From Protea cynaroides (taxonomy: Eukaryota; Streptophyta; Magnoliopsida; Proteales; Proteaceae), in contig CM053270.1 of the NCBI GenBank assembly GCA_028583415.1, positions 386,001-450,000 of the forward strand: 64,000 nt of DNA, read 5' to 3'. The position numbers were made by a program, and so were the translations under genes. Within the stretch, counting starts at the first letter, position 1. Each line of letters begins with the position of its first letter. This document shows, piece by piece, positions 46,173 through 58,139 of the stretch. The notes below the pieces were generated by a model. It did not search any database. It was given only the letters and a program-made list of their open reading frames with translations, and was not told the origin of the DNA.

Positions 46173-46920
46173 ATGGCTCGTACCAAGGTGCCTAGGGCTC
46201 ATGACCTAGTTTATTTCCGCTCCAACGAGGCAGAGGCTCAGTATGCTCGTTATGAGCATAAAAAAGTAGAGGGGGGGTCACTGTGTGGACTTGGCTAGTC
46301 AAGCCTTGTTCAACGTGGAGGGGGCATTTGGTGACATGGACTGGCTCCCTGTGATCACCTATGACGCTTGTACCTGTCCGGATTTGGTGAGACAGTTCTA
46401 TTACAATCTCCAGGTAGTGGGGGATCGCAATGACTCAGAGAGGGGTAGGGAGCTCAGGATCACGAGCTATGTCAAAGAGGTAGAGGTTTCATTTGACTGC
46501 CAGTAGTTGGCTGATCTTTTGGGCATATCAAATGACGGCCCTTTGGTGTACTGTGCTCCTAGGGAGCCCCAGTTCCTATCCTTGGAGATGCGTGTTGAGA
46601 TTGACAGTCAGCTTATTAGAGATGATCGCTGGGAGATGAAAGCGATCAACCTACGTCCAGAGCCTCGGGTGTACTGCAAGATCTTTCAGCACAACCTGAT
46701 ACCCCAGAGTGGACACTATGAGAGGATTTCCCAGTTGACTCAGTATGTCCTCTACTACATTTGCACTAGGCAGCCTGTCTGCCTACCTTACATTATCCTG
46801 AGGACAATAATCCATGCTACAGTACATGGTCAGCTAGGCAACCTGCCCTACGGACGTCTGATCACTACACTGCTCACCCGCCTAGGCGTTGATTTAGTGG
46901 ATGAGAGGATTCAGGAGAAG
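46173..46920 (+). pseudogene. M2-type aORF, first copy (frameshifted and truncated)
   Basis: MARTKVPRAHDLVYFRSNEAEAQ start. A frameshift in a G run at about 46270-46277, a Gln-to-TAG stop at 46504-46506, then an open frame (ISNDGPLVYCAPREPQ, HYERISQLTQYVLYYICTRQ, LPYGRLITTLLTRLGV) to 46920. There it is cut and joined to M5 pol. The C-terminal linker and coiled coil are missing. Confidence 0.85.
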
Positions 46921-49900
46921 ATTAGGGTATTCCTTTCTCATTGCGTTCTCTTCCTCCCAAGTAATTTCTTCTACATCTTGGCTCTTCCAATGCACTTTCA
47001 CATAGTGGATATCCTTGCTTCAAAGATGTTGTACCTTTCGGCTTGTGACCATCACAAGTATTACTTCGAATGTTAAATCCTCTATCAAATCTGGTGGGTC
47101 TGCTGTCAAGATGTGCGATGGATCCCTGACATACTTCTTCAATAAAGATACATGGAACACATCATGAACGCTTAACATGGATGGTGGTAGAGCCAGTTGA
47201 TATGCCACATTACCATGTCTGGTCAAAATATCGTATGGTCCCACGTACCTGGGGCATAGCTTCCCTTTCTTACCAAACCATTTCAGACCTCGCACAAGTG
47301 ATATCTTCAAGAATACCTTGTCACCCACTAAAAACTCCAGATCTCGACGTCGATTATCCACATAGTGCTTCTGTCGAACTTGAGCTATCTTCACTCTTTC
47401 CTTGATCAGATCAATCACTAGACAAGTTTCTTTGACAAACTCGGATCCTACAATTCTTCTTTCTCCTAACTCATTCCATAACAGAGGTGTACGACATTTC
47501 TTCCCATAGAGTGCCTCATATGGCGACATCTAAATTGTAGCCTGGTAGCTATTGTTATAAGCGAACTCAATGAGCGATAGCTTCTCGTCCCAAGCTCCTT
47601 TGAAATCTAGGGCACAGGCTCGGAGCATATCTTCTAAAATTTGAATAGTTCATTCTGACTGCCCGTCCGTCTGAGGGTGAAAAGCTGTACTAAACTTCAA
47701 CTTGGTTCCCATAGCTTTCTGTAATCCTTCCCAGAACTTTGATGTAAAACGGGGATCTCTGTCAGATACTATACTCTCTGGGACACCATGAAGTCTGACT
47801 ATATTATCTACATATAGCTTGGCCAGCTTCTCCATGGTATACTGAGGTCTGACCGCAATGAATCGAGCTGTCTTGGTAAGTCGATCGACTATAACCCAAA
47901 CTGCATCCACCGACCTTGGTGTCAAGGGTAGGCCAATGATGAAATCCATTGTGATGCAATCCCACTTCCATGCAGGTTCCGATAGTGATTGTAGCAAACC
48001 TGTGGGTCTCTGCCTTTTTGCTTTAACTTGCTGGCAATTCAGACATTAGAATACGAAATGAGCTATATCCGCTTTCATACCCCTCCACCAATATAATCTT
48101 CTTAAATCATGGTACATTTTGGTGCTTCTTGGATGTACCAAATATGGAGTGTAATGAGCTTCTGTCATAACTCAATCTCTGATATTTGAGTTCTCACTCT
48201 CAGGTATACATAATCGTCCACGATACCTGAGTACCTTGTCCGAATCCAAGGTAAAGTCCAGATTGTTGTTACCCTTCTCTAGATCTTCTTATACAGTCTT
48301 GAGGTGTGGATCCTGTAGGATTGCTACTTTGACCTCATCTATGAGATCCGATGAGATCTTCAAGGCTGCGAACATCAATGTGAACTTATGAATTAAGCCC
48401 TGTTCCACTGGATCTCCTGTAGTTTCTAATATATATTCTTCATCATTTTCTATTGAGCTTGAAGCTGTAGCACATAATGCAGCATTTATACTTGGTCCTG
48501 CCTCAGGTTTCAATGCCCACTTTCTACATAAGGCATCAGCCACAACATTTGCCTTACCCGGATGGTACTAGATGTCACAATCATAATCTTTTAATAATTC
48601 CAGCCATCTCCTCTGTCTCATATTCAGGTCCTTCTGAGTGAAAAGGTAAGTTATGCTCTTGTGATCTGACTTAATCTGGAACTTTTCACCGTAAAGGTAG
48701 TATCTCTAAGTCTTGATTGCATGTACAACCGCTGCTAACTCCAAATCATGTGTAGGATAATTCTTTTCATGCTCTTTCAATTGTCTTGATGCATAGGCAA
48801 TCACCTGTTCTCCTTGCATCAATACACATCCAAAACCCAGCCCTGAAGCATCCGTATATAGGGTAAATGGTAACCCTGGTGCTGGGATGGTCATGATAGG
48901 TGCAGAGACTAGTCTTGACTTCAAAGTCTAAAAGCATTTCTCGCACTCCTCTGACCATATAAAATTTTCTCCTTTCTTGGTTAGTCTGGTAAGTGGAACG
49001 GCGATCCTTGAGTAGTCTTCCACGAATCTTCTATAGTAACCAGCCAATCCAAAGAAACTATGAATCTTCGCAACTGATTTTGGTGCTTCACATCCTACTA
49101 TAGCAGCTATCTTACTTGGATCTACCTTGATACCATCTTCAGATACTACGTGGCCCAAGAAAGCCACCTCCTTCACCCAAAATTCACACTTCTTGAACTT
49201 GGCATAAAGCTTCTCCCTTCTCAGCCGTTGTAGGGCTGCTCTTAAATGTGTTGCATGAGCCTCCCTGTCCATTGAGTAGACCAATATGTCGTCGATGAAT
49301 ACAATGACCAAAGTGTCCAACATGTCATGAAGCACTCAGTTCATCAGTTCCATGAATGACGTTGGAGCGTTAGTCAACCCGAACGACATTACCAAAAACT
49401 CATAATGCCCATACCTTGTCCTGGACGTAGTCTTTGGAATATCTCTGGCCTTGATCTTCAATTGGTGATACCCTGATTTGAGATCAATCTTCGAGAAAAC
49501 CTTTGCATCCTGTAACTGATCGAACAGATCATCGATCCTAGGCAAAGGATATCGATTCTTGATGGTTAATTTGTTCAGCTCTCGGTAGTCAATACATAAC
49601 CGTATACTATCGTCCTTCTTCTTGATGAACAATACAGGTGCTCCCCATGGCGATATGCTTGGTCGTATGAAACCCTTATCTAATAGTTCTTGTAATTGGG
49701 TCTTCAACTCCTTTAATTCGGTAGGGGCCATCCGGTAGGAGCTTTAGACACCGGTGCCGACCCTGGCATCAGGTCTATCATGAACTCTATAGCCTTGTCT
49801 GGAGGTAGACCTGGGAGATCTTCTGGAAACACATCTGGAAAATCTCGTACCACATCTAGATCTTCCATCCTTGGCACCTCAGCAGTGATGTCGACCATAG

Positions 49901-50340
49901 ACACTAAATACCCTACTCCTCCCTTCTCTAGGCATCTCTTAGTTTTTAGGGCGGAGAGGATCAGCTTCTGCTTCCTAGGTAACTTGGTCCCAGTGAAGCT
50001 AAACTCCTTGCCATTCTCATCTTTAAGCACAAGTTTCCTTTCACCACATAATAAGCTAGCTAAATGATGGCCTAGCCAATCAATTCCCAAGATGACGTCA
50101 AAGTCTGCCATCTCAAGTTGAACCAGATTTGCTTTTAGATTTCGGCCCTCAATGCTCACTGTACACGGCCCATAATATTTATTCAATGCCACTTCGACTC
50201 CCAATGGAGAGCGAACTATCAAGCTTGGGTTCAGACACTTGACAGGTAATTCCATTCGCTTCCCAAAAAAATAAAAATGAAGGAGTGCGTGGCCCCAGAG
50301 TCAAAGAGTACTTTAGCAGGTATACCAGCTATATTTACAG
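46921..50340 (-). pseudogene. M5 pol: PR, RT, RNase H, integrase, chromodomain
   Basis: All domains in order on the minus strand: PR (50255-49713, GIDWLGHHLASLL), RT (49731-49336, KKDDSIRLCIDYRELNK; then FIDDILVYSMDREAH), RNase H (48924-48706 and 48543), integrase zinc region (about 48050-48110), core (47997-47650, FIIGLPLTPR, VSDRDPRFT, QSE), and C-terminus (47529-47020). The last part of the chromodomain, the PPT and the 3' LTR are lost at the 46920/46921 join. Stops and frameshifts are spread throughout. Confidence 0.9.
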
Positions 50341-50350
50341 TCCCTGAAAT

Positions 50351-51723
50351 TTAATTATCCCTTAATTCTACATGCTTAAACATAACAACAGTAAAACAAA
50401 TAGGAAGGGATAGAATCATACCAGTAACCACATCAGGTGATGCGGCTGCCTCTTCAGTGGTGATTGCGAATACCTTTCCTTGCTGTGGAGGTTGCTTCCT
50501 AGGTAAAGTGCAAGTCCTCGCAATATGACCCAGTTGCTGACAGTTGAAACATTTAACGTTCTGGTTCTGTCCAGTGAACTGTGTCGGTGGTGGTGCAGTA
50601 GTGTTCCTTGCAGGCACCACAGTGGACTGAGCCCTGTACGGGCGGAATGGTCTATGATTGCCTCCACCTGAAGTCTCAGTAGCAGGCCTCTTCAATCCCC
50701 TGTTCTGAGCACCCTGTTCTGAGCAAAGAAGCTGTCTCCTTGACTGGACTCAATTACCCTAGAAATCTGCACGACCTCATTATAAACTTTCTTCTCCAGA
50801 CCCAAGACGTGCTCTCTAATGCTTCTTCGTAATCCCATGGTGAACCTACGAGTCTTGGTTTCTTCTTCTTGCATGCTAGCCGGTGCAAAGAAAAATAGCT
50901 CTTCATACCTTTGCTGGTAAGCATCAACAGTCGATTGAGATTGTTGCAGGTTAAGGAATTCCATCTCCATTTGATCTCTGAAGCTCTTTGGAAAATATTT
51001 ATCGAAGAAAGCTCCCTTGAATATTGCCCAATCGATCTGGGTGTGCTTTACCTCTAAGTATGACCGGGTAGAATTCCACCAGGCAATGGCATCTTCCTTA
51101 AGCATGTGCGTGGCAAACAAAATCTTCTCATCCTCAGTACAAGTCAACAGACGAAAATTCTTCTCCATCTCAGCAACCCACTGTGCAGGCCACAGTGGTT
51201 TTCTTGATTTCCCTATGAAAGTAGGGGGTTTCAGCTTCAAAAACCTATCCACCGCTCGGCTTAGGTCATTCTGCCCCTGTGCATTCATTTGGTACCATGG
51301 TGGTGGGTACGGGTAGACTCCGTGATAAGCAAACAATGATGGAAATTGGTGTGGTAGTTGTAGATTCTATCCTTGGCCCATTGACCCAGAGGTACCATCC
51401 ATTGGCAGTGTGGTGTTATTTCCCCTATGGTCCGGTGTGCCTTCTGTAGGGACATATCCTGGTGGCTTGAACATCTTCAGCATGTCATCCAGGAACGTTT
51501 TCTGCTGAACTTCCATCTGATACACCAAATTTGTGACAATCGTCTCCGAGTTAGTGTGAGGAGGGCCTGGCAAGTATGTCGGTGCCCTCGGGGTCTGCCC
51601 TTCTCCTCTTTCTAGGTTCTGATTTTGCTCTTCAACATAACCAATTTTCACATTTTCCTCAGTTTGGCGCACCCTGGAGTGGTGACGCTTCCATGAACCT
51701 CTTCGACCATTTCCGCCTACCAT
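50351..51723 (-). pseudogene. M5 gag
   Basis: Starts MVGGNGRRGSWKRHHSRVR at 51723, with a stop near 51367, then 51336-50692 gives the Gag core (KPLWPAQWVAEMEKNF, FKGAFFDKYFPKSFRDQME, VDAYQQRYEELFFFAPASM). A frameshift near 50695 precedes the part with CFNCQQLGHIARTC at about 50520-50560. Close to M1 gag. Confidence 0.9.
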
Positions 51724-51889
51724 CCCAGACTAGTCTGTTTGGATTTGAGATGAAGACATAACACATGAGGTACAGTCGAATAATCATAATAGTGTTAGTC
51801 TTTAACAATTGCAAGGCGAATAATCGAAATGGAAACTTAAAATTTAAATTTTTAAAATTTTTTCCAAAATTTTCCGGGTTGCACATAGC

Positions 51890-52210
51890 TGATCGGTCGC
51901 AACATACCGGTCGCTACTCTGTAAAGTATGGTGCGACCGGTATAATCAACCGGTCAGCACCATCTCTTGACCGAGAGATAGCGGTTGCAGTACCCAGGGG
52001 GTACCGGTCGACCGGTATGGGCAAAACCGTCGATCGGTATGCCCAGAACTCCTTTAAAGTCACGAAAAGTGAGATTTTTCTCACTTTTCTCTTCTTCTTC
52101 CTCTCCAGTGGCGATTCCTCTCTGACTCCTTGAGTTGCTACAGTCCGACTGGGGATCTTAGAGCCATTTCCTTCCGATCCGGACCTAGAACATCGCCTCA
52201 AAGTAAGTTC
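51890..52210 (+). promoter_or_regulatory. M5 upstream region of the aORF, with an ACCGGT cluster
   Basis: TACCGGTCG and CGACCGGTA units at about 51905-52040, the inverted repeat 52065-52088, GAGTTGCTACAGT at 52132-52144, and a donor region at about 52209 that is mutated to CAAAG/TAAGT. Confidence 0.55.
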
Positions 52211-52621
52211 CTTCCTTCCATTCATCATTTTCATATCGTTTCTCAATGGTTCTAAGCCCAAAATGGAGGTTTTTCTTTGTTTAAGAAATTCTAACCTTAA
52301 GAACTCTTTTTCTTCAGCTTAGAATGGGTTTAGGGACCTCCATGATCAAAAGCCCTCAACCAATTTGAGGTTCCACCAAAAGGTTTTAGAAAAAATCGAA
52401 TTTTTCTAGTTTTGACAAAATCGAATTTTTTTCTGAAAATTCCTAAATTTCTTGCTTGATTGATAAATGTTTGGATTCCATGAAGTGTTTGGGTTACGTA
52501 AGTCCTCCTCCCAAGGTTTTGGGTGAGTTCGAGCCTTTTGCTTAAATTATTGTCGTTATGCTGCTGAAATTTTAAAAATTCTAACAACTTTCTCATTATT
52601 TGTCTTTGTTTTGCATCTTCA

Positions 52622-53837
52622 ATGGCTCAGCGCAGAGGTGCCGGCAAACGCTCCTATGGTCTTGGCATGCACCGTCCACATCCCCCTATTCCACAACTTG
52701 ATGAGCGGTGGTTCCGTTCCGAGGCGGCGCAAACCCGCTTCCCCTGGTTTAAGGAGAAGAACAACGAGTCAGGGCGACGGGCAAATCTAGAGCAGCTTCA
52801 GCGGTTTGACGTTGAAGCCACTTTTGGCAGCCTTGGTTGGTTGCCTGCCATCACCTACACTGTAACCACCCACCCCAACCTTGCCAAGCATTTCTACGCC
52901 AATCTGGAGATAAATGGAGATGGAGATGTAAATGACTTCAATCAGTGCCGGACACTCTACCTAACCAGTTATGTGAAGGGCATTCCCATCTCTTTCGACA
53001 CTCACCAGCTCGCCGATCTCCTAGGGATTCCCAATGATGGGGACTTGGTCTACTATACCCCTAAGATGAAGGGCTTTCTCACAGATGATCTATGTCGGGA
53101 GATTTTGGAGCAACTACTCAACCCTGGGGCTCCCATGAAGGCTGCCAGTTTGAGGCCTGTGCCTCGGGTATACAGTCGCATCATCCAACACAACATTGTG
53201 CTTCAGAGTGGCCATTACAGTGAGTTGTCTCAGCTCACTCAGTAGCTGACCTACTGTGTCTACACTGGGGAGCGGGTCTGTCTGTCCTACATCATCATCA
53301 GGACCATGCATCAGGCTACACTGTCCAGTCAGGCCAGCAACCTTCCATCGGTCGACTCATCACCACTCTATGAGGGGTGAGATCGCCGTTGAGGATACTA
53401 TGACTTCGAACATCGACTGAGATGTCATTCTACGGATGCAGATGGATAACCTGCCGATCAGCGATGAGGACATAGAGGCTCGTCCTAGCCCACTCAGGAG
53501 GGTAGCAGCCCCGGCAGCAGCAGCACCAGCAGCAGCCAATGCTTCTCATCCAGCAGAGGCAGCGGGTGATGATGTGGGTGGCGATGATCAGATGGAGGAT
53601 GTTCCAGCGCCAGCACCACAGCCCACATATGCAGCGGGACCATCTCAGCCTCCTCCTGACACCGTGATGGGTATGTTCACGGAGATCAGGGACACTCAGC
53701 GTGAGATGAGCCGTGACTTGGGACACTTGGCTCGCAGCCTCCGAGTCACTCAGGAGCAGGTGCACTGGCTCAGGGTCGCCTATGAGCGGGATTATGATAT
53801 TTCCGACCCTATTCCTCCTATGCCCCCAACCCCATGA
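52622..53837 (+). pseudogene. M5 antisense additional ORF, type A (broken)
   Basis: MAQRRGAGKRSYGLGMHRPH start. 207 residues are open to a Gln-to-TAG stop at 53243-53245. A small deletion near 53350-53370 shifts the frame in the LPYG-LITT region. The last part (53436-53837) is open again with the Ala run, acidic linker and coiled coil (EIRDTQREMSRDLGHLARSL) and ends PPTP. The hairpin follows at 53882-53917. Confidence 0.86.
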
Positions 53838-53881
53838 TTGAGTTCTTATTTTTCCTCTCTTTTTACAGTACAGTTTATATA

Positions 53882-53917
53882 ACAGGGTAACTGTCCGACT
53901 TGTGGACTGTACCCTGT
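53882..53917. other. Conserved hairpin after the aORF (M5)
   Basis: ACAGGGTA and TACCCTGT, perfect stem, as in M1. Confidence 0.7.
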
Positions 53918-54153
53918 AGCACTTTTAACTTATCACTCTTTAAAGTTTTAATAGAAGTTTATGATTTTTACCTATCTAGAGCATGTGCATTTATTAATTT
54001 CATATTTAATATAGTATGTTATGCTCTTCCTTATATAGTCTCAGGCATCAAACAAGTGCTTAAGGTGTGTTCTTATTAAGGTTTTTAAATTTTTCCTATC
54101 TCAGTTCATCAACTCGGTTAAGTGCAATATGGCCTGTTGGACAGAGCCTAAGA

Positions 54154-54165
54154 GCTCTGATACCA
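54154..54165 (-). other. M5 primer binding site
   Basis: Minus strand TGGTATCAGAGC, three bases from the E2 end at 54169. This shows that E2 serves as the M5 5' LTR. Confidence 0.92.
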
Positions 54166-54168
54166 AGT

Positions 54169-57100
54169 TGTCACACCCTAATTCTAAATCAACTAGATTG
54201 GTGTGAGTGAACCGTCACTGAACCAACGGCTCACACCAGAATCTCAATAAGACCGTGTCCACTTAGACAAACCATTGCACAAAACCACAATCAGAATATA
54301 ATAGTATACAGCGGAAGTCTTTAATAAAATGAACTGAGTATCTATTGATAAATTTAATAAAATATTCCATTACCCAAATTCTCAAAACATAAATAAATAT
54401 CTTTACATTACTTTAATGTCAACCGAAAATAACTGAAACAAATAAAATAAAATCCTAGAGATACACGCAGAAAGGGCACTCGCATGAAGCGTCATGCTCG
54501 TCCTCTCCTGCCTGCACGTCCAGAGCAGCAACACCTCCATATGCCGAAGCATTTACGTAATCTTCCACCATATAACCTGCATCAACATCTAAAAACATGT
54601 ATATATATAAGGGTGAGCTCACAACTTAGCTCAGTAAGACAATCAGACAGTGTAACATACATATGCATGAGTAACAATCATATTATATCATGGTCTGGTT
54701 TTAAGTTTACAATGTGCTATAGAAAGGATTGGCAGCCACCGCACCTCTATACATGAGTGTGTAAAGCCGCCCAGTAGATCACACCACTACCATCCCACAT
54801 GCACCCACCATGGAAAAGAGATAGAGCTAAGGCGTCCACCACCTCCCCTGATGCTCTACCATACCAACACGTAAGCCCCAGTTGGCGAGGGCTTACAAAC
54901 TGGGCTCGCAACTAACCAATCCTATATGTCATCACAGTAGGCCCTATCCCAGCACAGCTCCCTACGGCATAGAGATAGAGCTAGAGTCTGGTGGCCAGGC
55001 CAGAGACCACAGTGCCACGTCCTCCCCCTGATGCCCTACCCGCACTAAGCATACTAAGACAGAACAATACGCAAGGTAGACCATATCCCAACATAGCACC
55101 CTAAACGCATAGAGATAGAGCTAGAGTCTGGTGGCCAGGCCGGAGACCACAGTACCACGTCCTCCCCCTGATGCCCTACCTGCACCAAGCATGCTAAGAT
55201 AGAATACTACAAAAAGGTGCTAGTGTGAGGAATGATCCCAAACCCCAGGCCATTCCCATGCCACACACCAACGAAAACAATCACATGCCTAACAATCATA
55301 TCCTAGCATAGCGAGTATGCATGAACAATAATAATAACTGAAAGTAAATGATGACATGCGAATATGCACAAACATCAATCCACAGAGTCATTGTTATTAA
55401 CAACGGTTTACTGTCCATTAGATTATTAGGGTTTAGGTCTGATTCCCTTACCTGACGCTCGTTTGATAGCTTGCTCTACGTCGCAAGATCCAAACGTGCT
55501 ATCACAAAGTCCTACACAATATTAGGGCTTAAATTAGAATAGGTTTACGTTGGTCGAAAAACCAATGAGAATACAGAATACATCTCACAGAGCTGACCGG
55601 TCACAGGTACAGGTCGCAGCACTATGGGGAAACCTACGACCGGTATGATCAGCTGGTCCCCACAGACCAGCCCCCTCGAAGGTACCGGTCGCTGTATCGG
55701 TCGCACAGGGTGCAACCGGTATAGTCGACCGGTATGTCCCCGGAAGACCATACGTCCGGTTCTCGACTGTCGTCGATCATCCCCTATTGATCCTAGGGTT
55801 CCTCCTACACATTCTAGGTCTGAGGTCTGATTTAGAGTTGTTTCCAACTCCATTCAAATCCTAACTTTGACAGTCTTCTTCCTAGAACTCGAATCTAGGG
55901 TTTACCGACTAGATTAGGGTTTGTCGGTAAAAATAGGGTTTATCGGAAAAATAGGGTTTTAGATCAATACATGCTTTGCATGGTATTGATCAAAGCAACC
56001 TAACCATACTAGAGTCATAATCCTAGAGTCATAATGTAAAAGAAGGTTTAAGCACTCACCGTCGACTGGCGATAAGGTGTTCTTCGTCGAATAGCAATAT
56101 CGGCTCTTCCTAGCTTCTCCTCCTCTTCAGCCTCTTTCTCCTTTCTAGGGTTTGTGAGGATCAATGGGAGGGATTCTAGGAGGTTTAGAGGTGTTTATAT
56201 AGGCTAGGTTTAGGTTTAGGAAGCCTTCTAGGATTAGGAAAGTCCTAGGGTTTGGAATTTGGAAAGTAAGACCCGCAGAGATCCGATTTCGGATCTTGGT
56301 AATCTGCTGACTATACCGGTCGACCGGTACCATCGACTAGTGTGACTAAATTCATACCTAATTTGGTCCGTTTGGTCCGATTTCATACCTGGTTGTCATC
56401 CACTCGTCCCGTCTGGCCCGGTGATGTTTGGAAGACCTATTACGACATGAAATCAAGGTTTAGACCTGTTAAGACCTGTTACGACATGCGACCAGTACCT
56501 TCCGGGGGACTGGTCTGTGGGGACCGGCTAACCATACCGGTCATAGGTTTCCCCACAGTGCTGTGATCGGTACCTGCGACCTGTCATCTCTATGAGATGT
56601 ATTCTATAATCTCGTTGGTTTTCAGACCAACGTAAGCCTATTCTAATTTAAACCCTAATAGTGTGTAGGACTTTGTGATAGCACGTTTGGATCTTGTGAT
56701 GTGGAGCAAGCTATCAAACGAGCGTCTGGTAAGGGAATCAGACCTAAACCCTAATAATCTAATGGACAGTAAACCGTTGTTAATAACAATGACTCTATGG
56801 ATTGATGTTTGTGCATATTCGCATGTCATCCTTTACTTTCGGTTAATATTATTGTTCATGCATACTCACTATGCTAGGATGTGATTGTTAGGCATGTGAT
56901 TGTTTTCGTTGGTGTGTGGAATGGGAAGGGCCTGGGGTCTGGGATCATTCCTCACACTAGCACCTTTTTGTAGTATTCTATCTTAGCATGCTTGGTGCGG
57001 GTAGGGCATCAGGGGGAGGACGTGGTAATGTGGTCTCCGGCCTGGCCACCAGACTCTAGCTCTATCTCTATGCCGTAGGGAGCTATGTTGGGATAGGGTC

Positions 57101-58011
57101 TACCTTGCGTATTGTTCTATCTTAGTATGCTTGGTGCGGGTAGGGCATCAGGGGGAGGACGTGGCACTGTGGTCACCGGCCTGGCCACCAGACTCTAGCT
57201 CTATCTCTATGCCGTAGGGAGCTGTGCTGGGATAGGGCCTACTGTGATGACATATAGGATTGGTTAGTTACGAGCCCAGTTTGCATGCCCTCGCCAATAG
57301 GGGCTTATGTATTGGTATGGGTAGAGCATCAGGGGAGGTGGTAGACGCCTTAGCTCTATCTCTATTCCATGGTGGGTGCATGTGGGAAGGCAATGGTGTG
57401 ATCTACTGGGCGGCTTCACACACTCGTGTATAGAGGTGTGGTGATTGCCAATCCTTTCTGTAGCACATTGTAAACTTAAAACCAGACCATGATATAATAT
57501 GATTGTTACTCATGCATATGAATGTTACACTGTCTGATTGTCTTACTTAGCTAAGTTGTGAGCTCACCCTTGTATATATACATGTTTTTAGATGTTAATG
57601 CATGTTATACGGTGGATGATTACGTGAACGCTTCGACGTATGGAGGTTTTGCTGCTCTGGACGTGCAGGCAGGAGAGGACGAGCATTACGCTTCATGCGA
57701 GTACCCTTTCTGCGTGTATCTCTATGATTTTATTTTATTTGTTTCAGTTATTTTCGGTTGACATTAAAGTAATGTAAAGATATTTATTTATGTTTTGAGA
57801 ATTTGGATAATAGAATATTTTCTTAAATTTATCAATAGATACTCAGTTCATTTTATTAAAGACTTCCACTGTATACTATTATATTCTGATAGTGGTTTTG
57901 TACAATGGTTTGTCTAAGTGGACACGGTCTTATTGAGATCCTGGTGTGAGCCGTTGGTTCAGTGACAGTTCACTCACACCATTCTGATTGGTTCAGAATT
58001 AGGGTGTGACA
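54169..58011 (-). repeat. E2: M5 5' LTR with a 1.5-kb terminal inverted repeat
   Basis: 54169 to about 56470 is a normal minus-strand LTR except that its last ~25 bases are missing. After a short duplicated piece (AAGACCTGTTACGACATG) the sequence runs as the reverse complement of about 54169-55695, from about 56487 to 58011. The unit begins TGTCACACCCT and ends AGGGTGTGACA, followed by ATGCG. E1 has the same join. LTR peptide at about 54465-54595 (minus) and again at 57558-57761 (plus). TATA-like TATATAAA on the minus strand near 56195. Confidence 0.87.
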
Positions 58012-58139
58012 ATGCGACCCTAAGAAACCCTGTCAGCTTACCGAGAGCCTAGGGTCTATCGTGGGGTCGGTATATGTCCGACCCTAGGTCTGACCCATGG
58101 TTCTCTGTCAGATCACCGAGAGCCTTTGGTCGATGGTAA
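58012..58139 (+). promoter_or_regulatory. M2 leader, duplicated copy, part 1
   Basis: ATGCG then the same GGGTCG/CGACCC-rich leader as 45322-45450, interrupted at 58140 by a solo LTR. Confidence 0.75.

Noticed and set aside
54169..58011. A DNA transposon or MITE with long terminal inverted repeats
   Set aside because: The ends are LTR termini, a PBS lies three bases away, and the target duplication is the 5 bp of the retrotransposon integrase.
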